Assembly (NCBI GenBank): GCA_934179885.1
Contig: CAKPQY010000050.1
Coordinates: forward strand, 1 to 6,023
Direction: 5' to 3'
From: an uncultured Clostridia bacterium
GTDB lineage: Bacteria > Bacillota > Clostridia > TANB77 > CAG-508
DNA: 6,023 nt
Shown: positions 1 to 4,569 of the stretch, one piece after another
Numbering within the stretch: position 1 is the stretch's first letter
Layout of the letters: every line of letters starts with the position of its first letter
The notes under the pieces: model-generated
Seen by the model: the letters and a program-made list of their open reading frames with translations, nothing else
What the model was told of the DNA's origin: nothing
Databases searched by the model: none
Translations under genes and position numbers: made by a program

Positions 1-136
1 TTTGGATGACAATGAGCGAATCATCCCAAGATTTGGCAGACAAAATTTTGCTTAAAATTTTGGATGACGATGAGCGAATCATCCCAAGATTTGGCAGACA
101 AAATTTTGCTTAAAATTTTGGATGACGATGAGCGAA
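1..136. repeat. 58-bp tandem repeat, about 2.3 copies, cut by the window edge
   Basis: Two nearly identical 58-bp units (1-58 and 59-116) differ only at position 11 (A) versus 69 (G). A third, partial unit (117-136) diverges after GAGCGAA. Each unit holds two inverted repeats: GGATGA...TCATCC (for example 62-67 with 79-84), and two AAAATTTT blocks 12 bp apart (42-49 and 54-61; 100-107 and 112-119) that can pair around a GCTT loop. The array probably continues to the left. 58 is not a multiple of 3, so successive units fall in different reading frames, which argues against a protein repeat. It lies directly upstream of the first gene and may form a structured leader or a curved DNA segment. 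Its function is unknown. Confidence 0.9.
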
Positions 137-148
137 GTGAAACTTCGC
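132..148 (+). other. small perfect hairpin just upstream of a ribosome binding site
   Basis: GCGAAGT (132-138) and ACTTCGC (142-148) are perfect complements around a 3-base GAA loop. The hairpin starts inside the last partial copy of the 58-bp repeat and ends two bases before the AAAGGAG Shine-Dalgarno (150-156). It has no T-tract, so it is not a typical terminator. In mRNA it could protect a 5' end or affect ribosome loading on the next gene. The role is inferred from position only. Confidence 0.55.
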
Positions 149-162
149 GAAAGGAGTAGAAA

Positions 163-558
163 ATGGCTAAAAACATTATAAAAGAAATAATAATAATTTT
201 ATTATTAACACTAGCAATTATATTAGTTTTAGGAGTATTACTTTATGAATATGTTCCAGCAAATAAGATAATACCTGAAAAGGTTTCTTATACTACTCCT
301 GAAGAAGTAAAAACTGAACTTGAAATAAATGTGAATGAAAGTGAAGAAGAATTATATATAGATTATCACATAGATTCAACACAATTAAGCAATTATAAAA
401 AAATACAAGAATATGTTCCAGGAAGAAAAAATCCATTTGCATCGGTAGAAACCAAAGAAAATTCTGATACTTCAACTAATGGAGGTACAACATCTACTGG
501 AAACAATACTACAACAGAAGAGAGTACAGGATATCTTCCAGATAAAGGAACAAAATAA
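163..558 (+). CDS. bitopic membrane protein with PilP-like GRKNPFA motif, probable pilus assembly protein
   Basis: This 131-residue protein has a short Lys-containing N-terminus (MAKNIIKE), one strongly hydrophobic helix at about residues 9-28, and an outer domain of about 100 residues. The helix is probably a membrane anchor with the C-terminal part outside. Residues 74-93 contain a Tyr-rich stretch that ends in GRKNPFA (87-93), which resembles the G-R-x-(D/N)-P-F motif of PilP, the lipoprotein of the PilN/O/P alignment complex. The tail (about 100-131) is rich in Ser, Thr, Gly and Asn and is likely disordered. The ATG start is supported by AAAGGAG (150-156) six bases upstream. The gene lies 87 bp before the pilin gene. 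I do not recognise a named family. A PilP/PilO-like alignment role is inferred from the motif, topology and neighbourhood. Confidence 0.8.
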   Translation: MAKNIIKEIIIILLLTLAIILVLGVLLYEYVPANKIIPEKVSYTTPEEVKTELEINVNESEEELYIDYHIDSTQLSNYKKIQEYVPGRKNPFASVETKENSDTSTNGGTTSTGNNTTTEESTGYLPDKGTK

Positions 559-572
559 TATTAAAGTAGTTA

Positions 573-603
573 TTAACATTATATTTATTTTTATAAATAT
601 AGT
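573..603 (+). promoter_or_regulatory. possible sigma-A promoter upstream of the pilin gene
   Basis: TTAACA (573-578) and TATAGT (598-603) each differ by one base from the -35 and -10 consensus, but the 19-bp spacer is longer than ideal. TATTAT (611-616) is an alternative -10 without a convincing -35. In such A+T-rich sequence chance matches are common, so this is weak. A dedicated promoter would make sense, since the pilin is needed in far larger amounts than the assembly proteins. Confidence 0.3.
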
Positions 604-626
604 ATATATATATTATATCTAAAGAC

Positions 627-637
627 AAAGGGGGGGG
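627..637 (+). promoter_or_regulatory. ribosome binding site made of an 8-G tract (pilin gene)
   Basis: AAA followed by eight consecutive G residues (630-637) stands 8 bases before the pilin ATG. It is the only purine-rich site at a suitable distance, so it must be the Shine-Dalgarno, pairing with the CCUCC core partly through G-U wobbles. A G8 run is striking in a sequence where G+C is scarce. Homopolymer G tracts are known in other bacteria to change length by polymerase slippage, which here would alter the strength or spacing of the site. Confidence 0.7.
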
Positions 638-645
638 ATTTTAGA

Positions 646-867
646 ATGAAAAGACAAAACGGTATTACATTAGTTGCATTAGTTATAACAATAATCATAT
701 TATTAATCTTAGCTGGTATATCAATAGCATCTTTAAAAAATACAGGATTATTTGATAAAACACAAAAAGCTAAAAACGCAACAGAAAATGCACAAATTAA
801 AGAAAACAAAACAATAGATGAATTCGAAAACTATCTTGGAAACTATATAAACGAATTAAATAAATAG
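646..867 (+). CDS. type IV pilin-like protein, 73 residues, probable major pilin
   Basis: The N-terminus is a classic class III prepilin signal: leader MKRQNG, cleavage expected after Gly6, then ITLVALVITIIILLILAG, a continuous hydrophobic helix (about residues 7-30). The mature protein would be only 67 residues, with a polar, Lys/Glu/Asn-rich, largely helical remainder and no room for the usual beta-sheet head. Mature position 5 is Ala (Ala11), where most pilins have Glu. Short proteins with a GITLVALVITIIILLILAG-type start are common in clostridial genomes (recalled, not searched). Its own leader, long spacing, G-rich ribosome binding site and a hairpin after the stop suggest separate, high expression, so I take it as the fibre subunit. 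It could instead be a minor pseudopilin. Confidence 0.85.
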   Translation: MKRQNGITLVALVITIIILLILAGISIASLKNTGLFDKTQKAKNATENAQIKENKTIDEFENYLGNYINELNK

Positions 868-902
868 TTTTATATAAACTAATGTACAGAATTCTATAAA
901 TA

Positions 903-940
903 AATAGGCATATGCATATACTTGTATGTATATGCCTATT
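903..940 (+). terminator. 16-bp hairpin between pilin and peptidase genes (weak terminator, attenuator or mRNA stabiliser)
   Basis: AATAGGCATATGCATA (903-918) pairs with 925-940 over 16 base pairs, including one G-U pair (914/929), around a 6-base loop. This is the strongest hairpin in the window. The following sequence is AATAAAATA, not a run of T, and the other strand has no clean T-run either, so efficient intrinsic termination is doubtful. Placed 35 bp after the pilin stop, it may instead protect the 3' end of a processed, abundant pilin mRNA and lower expression of the genes that follow. Confidence 0.45.
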
Positions 941-986
941 AATAAAATATAACAAATAAACAGAAGTTGAGAGAGAGGAATAATAA

Positions 987-1790
987 TTGGACGCTATATT
1001 TTATATAATAATTTTTATTATGGGAATAACTTTTGGAAGTTTTTATACTCTAGCAGTATATAGAATACCAAAAGGTGAAGATATAACTCATACACATTCA
1101 TATTGCCCAAATTGTAATCATAAATTAAACTTTTTAGACCTAATACCAATATTTAGTTATATATTTTTAGGTGGAAAATGTCGATATTGTAAACAAAAAA
1201 TTAGACCAAGATATTTAATATTAGAAACAATATCTGGATTATTTTTTGTAGTGATTGCATATCTAATGGAATTAAGTATTTATAATTTAGAAACAACAAA
1301 AATAATAGAATACATATTTTTTGTTCTATATTTTACATTCATTATATTAATGGCAGGAATAGATAAAGAAAGTAGAACAATTAATAAACCAATATTAATG
1401 TATGGAGTAATAATTTCAATTATGTATATAATATATCTATACATAATAGAAAAAACTAGTATATATAGATATGTTATATATATAGTGTTATATGCTATAC
1501 TATTACTATTAGATACACTTACTTTAAGAAAATATGCAAAGAACAGTTATACATATTCAATATTAATAGTTATTGTGATAATGGCAATATTTACAGGAGA
1601 ATATATAACATTTATCAGCACGATTGCAACATTACTTATAATATTAATAAATTTACTTATAAAAAAATTACAAACATCAAAGACAAAAATAAATAACGAA
1701 CAATACGATGAGAAGGCAAAAGTAGGATTATATTTATCAATATTTAATATAACTTATTTTATAATAGTTTTAACACTTTGCAAAATATAA
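987..1790 (+). CDS. pilD: prepilin peptidase (A24 family), atypical second catalytic site
   Basis: This polytopic membrane enzyme (267 residues, about eight hydrophobic segments) should remove prepilin leaders on the cytoplasmic side of the membrane. The N-terminal half is well conserved: GITFGSF (13-19), RIP (26-28), CPNC (40-43), DLIPIFSY (51-58), CRYC (65-68) and RPRYLILE (73-80), matching the zinc-binding methylase-like domain of PilD. The first catalytic Asp is likely Asp126 in AGIDKE. The expected GxGD box, about 64 residues further on, falls near KNSYTY (185-190), which has no Asp; Asp176 (LLLLDTLTL) is the nearest candidate. The start is TTG, chosen because it keeps the first membrane helix and follows AGAGG (974-978) at 8 bases. 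The next in-frame ATG (Met12) would cut that helix. The call is firm; activity by the usual Asp dyad is uncertain. Confidence 0.9.
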   Translation: MDAIFYIIIFIMGITFGSFYTLAVYRIPKGEDITHTHSYCPNCNHKLNFLDLIPIFSYIFLGGKCRYCKQKIRPRYLILETISGLFFVVIAYLMELSIYNLETTKIIEYIFFVLYFTFIILMAGIDKESRTINKPILMYGVIISIMYIIYLYIIEKTSIYRYVIYIVLYAILLLLDTLTLRKYAKNSYTYSILIVIVIMAIFTGEYITFISTIATLLIILINLLIKKLQTSKTKINNEQYDEKAKVGLYLSIFNITYFIIVLTLCKI

Positions 1791-1801
1791 GATAGTCGTT
1801 T

Positions 1802-1826
1802 AGTGAAGCGAAGTGAAGTGAAGGGG
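1802..1826 (+). repeat. pentanucleotide AGTGA repeat running into a ribosome binding site
   Basis: Five 5-bp units stand head to tail: AGTGA, AGCGA, AGTGA, AGTGA and AGGGG. The last supplies the Shine-Dalgarno of the next gene, with only 4 bases to the ATG at 1831. The 10-mer GCGAAGTGAA (1808-1817) also occurs at 132-141, before the first gene's ribosome binding site, and AGTGAAG recurs between pilB and pilT. A gain or loss of units would move the purine-rich stretch without changing the final SD. Confidence 0.75.
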
Positions 1827-1830
1827 AAAA

Positions 1831-2055
1831 ATGAATATAAGGGAAGAAAAAGGATTAACAGGGATTGATATAGCAATATCTATAATATTACTTACAATTT
1901 TTATCTCTTTGATAGGAAACATAATAGCAAATATAAATTTAAATTCTGAAGATATAAAGAGAAAAACAATTGTAAACTCTTATGCTATACAAGAAATAGA
2001 AAAAATCAAATCACAAGGATACATATTTGAAAAATATGAAAATAAGCGGAATTAA
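1831..2055 (+). CDS. minor pilin (PilV-like), N-terminal part, frame-split
   Basis: The 74-residue product has a prepilin leader MNIREEKG (cleavage after Gly8), then LTGIDIAISIILLTIFISLI, a hydrophobic helix (about 12-35), and a polar helix with AIQEIEKIKSQGY, typical of the region after the pilin helix in PilV-like proteins. Mature position 5 is Asp (Asp13), not Glu. The frame then runs into TAA at 2053-2055, before any beta-sheet domain. The missing C-terminal half is found in the +1 frame just downstream (2027-2269), so this is best read as the first half of one gene, not a complete mini-pilin. The likely slip site is the A5 run at 2030-2034; removing one A joins the frames. The start is ATG, preceded by AAGGGG at an unusually short 4 bases. 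Confidence 0.75.
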   Translation: MNIREEKGLTGIDIAISIILLTIFISLIGNIIANINLNSEDIKRKTIVNSYAIQEIEKIKSQGYIFEKYENKRN

Positions 2056-2269
2056 TTCAGAAGAAGTAATAGAAGAAAAGGATATTATAGATAATGACGA
2101 AAACTTTACAGGGTATCATAAAAGAATTTTAATAAAAGATTATGTACTTATAGTAGGTGATAATACCAAACAATCCAATTTGGTCAAACAAATATCTGTG
2201 GAAATTTCATATAAATTAGCGGGTAAAGACAAAAATGTAAAGATTTCAACATATATTAAAAAGGAGTAA
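2027..2269 (+). CDS. minor pilin (PilV-like), C-terminal part in +1 frame
   Basis: This frame is open from 2000 to 2269 and carries the head domain missing from the upstream pilin: ENFTGYHKRILIKDY, then VKQISVEISYKLAGK and a last strand ending STYIKKE, typical of the C-terminal beta-strands of PilV-like minor pilins. It has no leader or membrane helix of its own. The only start candidate near the overlap is TTG at 2027, with AAGGA (2015-2019) 7 bases before it, so independent initiation is possible but would give a cytosolic fragment. More likely it is the second half of the gene starting at 1831, reached by a +1 shift (programmed, or by mutation or assembly error). The last codons contain AAAGGAG (2260-2266), the ribosome binding site of the next gene, implying translational coupling. 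Confidence 0.7.
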   Translation: MKNMKISGINSEEVIEEKDIIDNDENFTGYHKRILIKDYVLIVGDNTKQSNLVKQISVEISYKLAGKDKNVKISTYIKKE

Positions 2270-2272
2270 ATT

Positions 2273-2710
2273 ATGAAAAACAATAAGGGCATAACATTAA
2301 CCTCTTTAATTATTTATGTTATAGGAATGACAATAATGGTAGCGACAATTGCAACATTAACATCATTTTTTTATAAAAACATAGATGTTGGAGATATAAA
2401 TAATGATACTACTCAATATACTAAATTTTCTAGTATATTTTTAGAAGAAATTAATAGAGAAAACAATTCTGTAATTGATTGTAAATCATTAAAAGATGAA
2501 GTAAGCTATATTATTTTCTCTAGTGGAAATCAATATACTTTTAATGAAAATAGCAAGGCTATATATAAAAATAATGTCAAAATTTGTGATAATGTTGAAA
2601 CTTGTGATTTTTCATATACATATGTTGACTCAAAATATAAAATAACAGTAAGTTTTAAAACTGACAGTATTGATATGAGCGGCGATAACGCTCTAACTTA
2701 TACTTTATAG
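2273..2710 (+). CDS. minor pilin, PilW-like
   Basis: This 145-residue protein starts with leader MKNNKG (cleavage after Gly6), then ITLTSLIIYVIGMTIMVATI, a hydrophobic helix to about residue 34, followed by a helix-to-strand head domain. Mature position 5 is Ser (Ser11), where Glu is usual. The C-terminal half looks like beta-strands (VSYIIFSSGNQYTF, KITVSFKT). It has three Cys, at 70, 105 and 111; the pair in KICDNVETC could form a small disulfide loop if exported. The ATG lies 3 bases after the previous stop and uses AAAGGAG (2260-2266), so it is translationally coupled to the split pilin. By analogy with PilW/GspJ-type minor pilins it would help form the priming tip complex; this role is inferred from family resemblance and gene order. 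Confidence 0.85.
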   Translation: MKNNKGITLTSLIIYVIGMTIMVATIATLTSFFYKNIDVGDINNDTTQYTKFSSIFLEEINRENNSVIDCKSLKDEVSYIIFSSGNQYTFNENSKAIYKNNVKICDNVETCDFSYTYVDSKYKITVSFKTDSIDMSGDNALTYTL

Positions 2711-2770
2711 AGGTTAGAAATAAAATATTGCAATTAAAAATAAAGGAACAAAAGAAAGGATGCGTTTACT

Positions 2771-4408
2771 ATGGAAATGAAAAGAATGTTACCAATAGGA
2801 GTAGAATTGGTAAAAAGAGGAGTTGTAACTGAAACTGATATTGAAAAAGCACTAGATTATCAGAGAGAACATCCTAATATAAAATTAGGAGATATATTAC
2901 ACATTTTAAATGCATGTGATGGAGAAAAATTAATTCAAAACATAGGTGAAATATTAGGCGAAAAAGGAATTGTATTAACAGCAAATTCTTTAAAAATCAA
3001 ACCAACTGAATATCTTTCACTAGAAAACTGTAAAAAATATAAATGTATACCTTTCGAAGTAAATGGAAGTAAGATAAAAGTATGTTTTACAGATAAAATG
3101 ACAGGAGGAAAAACAGACCCTGTTAGGATGCTATTGTTAAATAAGGGACTTGTTATGGAACCATACATAACATTTGAAAATGAGATAGCAAAAATTATAT
3201 CTTCAATAGAAGGGAAAGTAAATAAAGATATAACTCAAACAACATCATCAGGTACAATGATTGAATTAATAGATAGCATTATAAGAACAGGAATGGAAAA
3301 AAGAGCTAGTGATATACATATAGAACCTTTAGTAAATGAAATAAGAGTTAGATACAGAATAGATGGAGAATTATTTACAGCAGTCAAAATTCCAAAAGAA
3401 AAGCAACAACAAGTAATAGGAAGATTAAAAGCAATATCAAATATGCATCAAGAAAAACAAGAAGCACAGGATGGTAGAATCTTATTATATGATGATTATA
3501 ATATCCGTGTTTCATCACAGCCAAATGTATATGGAGAAAAATTTGTTTTAAGACTATTAAAGAAAAATGAAGATATTAGAAATATATTTGAATTAGGATA
3601 TCCAGGCACAGAAGAAGAATTTAAAAAAAGCTTTAATAAAAAGAATAGTATAACGATTATAGCTGCTCCAACTGGTGCGGGAAAAACAACAACATTATAT
3701 AGTATAGTAGATTATTTAAATTCGCCAGAAATAAATATTACAACAATAGAAGACCCTGTCGAAATAAGAATTGATGGGCTAAACCAAATAGAAATAGGAA
3801 ATAAATCAACATTTTCAGGAGCATTAAGAACAGTTTTAAGACAAGACCCAGACCTAATCTTACTAGGAGAGATTCGTGACCAAGAAACAGCAGAAATAGC
3901 TGTACAAGCTGGACAAACAGGTCACTATGTATTATCTACAATACATACAATAGACTCAATAGAAGTAATAAACAGATTAAGAAAAATGGGATTATCAGAT
4001 TACGATATAGCAAGTACATTAGCAACATCAGTATCTCAAAGATTAGTAAGAAAAATTTGTCCAAATTGTAAAAAAGAAAGAGAATTTACCAAAGAGGAAA
4101 AAGAAGTAATTTCTAAAATTGCGTCAAAATATGGAGAAGAAATAAATTTTGATAATTTGAAAACATATGATGCTGTTGGATGCAAAAAATGTAATAATAT
4201 TGGATATTATGGAAGAATAGGTATTTTCGAAACATTAAATGTAACTGATGAAATAAAAGAGCTTATTGTAAAAGGAGCTTCAACAATTGAAATAAGAAAT
4301 AAAGCATTAGAACAAAATTATAAACCATTAGTCATGGATGGAATACACAAAATACTAAATGGTTATACAACTTTAGATGAGTTAAATAGACAATTAATTT
4401 TATATTAA
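2771..4408 (+). CDS. pilB: type IV pilus extension ATPase PilB (GspE family)
   Basis: This 545-residue cytoplasmic hexameric motor powers pilin polymerisation through PilC. The N-terminal region (about 1-140) is an MshEN/GspE_N-type domain, with an MshEN-like stretch at 8-31 (IGVELVKRGVVTETDIEKAL). The core has ASDIHIEP (179-186), Walker A APTGAGKTT (299-307, Lys305), Asp box TIEDPVE (325-331), Walker B DLILLGEIRD (361-370, Glu367) and His box GHYVLSTIHT (384-393). Four Cys in two CxxC pairs (430/433 and 471/474) form the zinc site that marks PilB/GspE rather than PilT. All catalytic motifs are intact and length is normal for the family. The ATG follows AAAGGA (2755-2760) at 10 bases. The gene sits 60 bp after the PilW-like gene and 161 bp before pilT. 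Confidence 0.97.
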   Translation: MEMKRMLPIGVELVKRGVVTETDIEKALDYQREHPNIKLGDILHILNACDGEKLIQNIGEILGEKGIVLTANSLKIKPTEYLSLENCKKYKCIPFEVNGSKIKVCFTDKMTGGKTDPVRMLLLNKGLVMEPYITFENEIAKIISSIEGKVNKDITQTTSSGTMIELIDSIIRTGMEKRASDIHIEPLVNEIRVRYRIDGELFTAVKIPKEKQQQVIGRLKAISNMHQEKQEAQDGRILLYDDYNIRVSSQPNVYGEKFVLRLLKKNEDIRNIFELGYPGTEEEFKKSFNKKNSITIIAAPTGAGKTTTLYSIVDYLNSPEINITTIEDPVEIRIDGLNQIEIGNKSTFSGALRTVLRQDPDLILLGEIRDQETAEIAVQAGQTGHYVLSTIHTIDSIEVINRLRKMGLSDYDIASTLATSVSQRLVRKICPNCKKEREFTKEEKEVISKIASKYGEEINFDNLKTYDAVGCKKCNNIGYYGRIGIFETLNVTDEIKELIVKGASTIEIRNKALEQNYKPLVMDGIHKILNGYTTLDELNRQLILY

Positions 4409-4496
4409 AGTAGTGAAGTAGATGTTGAAATAGTGAAGTGGATGTTAGTGAAATAGAGGTCGAAATAGTGAAGTAGATGTTAGTGAAATAGAGGTT
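4407..4496 (+). repeat. 35-bp tandem repeat after pilB
   Basis: Two 35-bp copies (4427-4461 and 4462-4496) share 33 of 35 bases; they begin GAAATAGTGAAGT and end GAAATAGAGGT. A partial unit (4407-4426, containing AGTGAAGTAGATGTT) precedes them and overlaps the pilB stop codon. The strand is purine-rich with almost no C. The AGTGAAG core is related to the repeat before the split pilin. There is no coding capacity: stops are frequent and no ribosome binding site leads into it. Confidence 0.85.
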
Positions 4497-4517
4497 AGAC
4501 GGATAATTTCTAATCTC
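4491..4517 (+). other. hairpin between pilB and pilT
   Basis: GAGGTTAGA (4491-4499) pairs with TCTAATCTC (4509-4517) with one G-U pair, around a 9-base loop. An outer stem is possible: GAAGTAGATGTT (4470-4481) with AACATCTAACTTC (4533-4545, one bulged base), separated by an asymmetric internal loop. Together they would fold most of the spacer into one long imperfect hairpin. No T-run follows, so it is not a standard terminator; it may be an mRNA processing or stabilising element between the two motor genes. Confidence 0.5.
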
Positions 4518-4549
4518 CAACTTCCAACATCCAACATCTAACTTCTAAA
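4508..4549. repeat. heptanucleotide repeat, six degenerate units, before pilT
   Basis: Six 7-bp units fit the pattern N-T-C-Y-A-A-N: for example CTCCAAC (4515-4521), TTCCAAC (4522-4528), ATCCAAC (4529-4535) and ATCTAAC (4536-4542), flanked by TTCTAAT and TTCTAAA. It is pyrimidine- and A-rich, the opposite bias to the 35-bp repeats beside it, and its complement resembles parts of them. It ends 4 bp before the pilT ribosome binding site (GAAGGGAG, 4553-4560). Confidence 0.8.
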
Positions 4550-4569
4550 ATAGAAGGGAGAAACTTGTC

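Noticed and set aside
3..113. Open frame across the 58-bp repeats (with an ATG at 6), about 35 residues, ending in TAA at 111-113
   Set aside because: It is made of a non-multiple-of-3 repeat read in two different frames, has no visible ribosome binding site and no recognisable motif. The tail of an upstream gene cannot be fully excluded at the window edge.
1..136. CRISPR array
   Set aside because: The 58-bp units are directly adjacent with no variable spacers, and no cas gene is present.
558..570. 13-mer ATATTAAAGTAGT shared with 4402-4414, both at gene ends
   Set aside because: Low-complexity A+T-rich sequence at stop codons; two occurrences are not enough to claim a motif.
2707..2718. 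12-mer ATAGAGGTTAGA shared with 4488-4499
   Set aside because: Short purine-rich match; the 2711-2770 spacer otherwise shows no repeat structure, so it may be chance.
2760..2780. ATG at 2760 as the pilB start
   Set aside because: Its frame reaches TGA after six codons; the ATG at 2771 is the one that opens the conserved protein.
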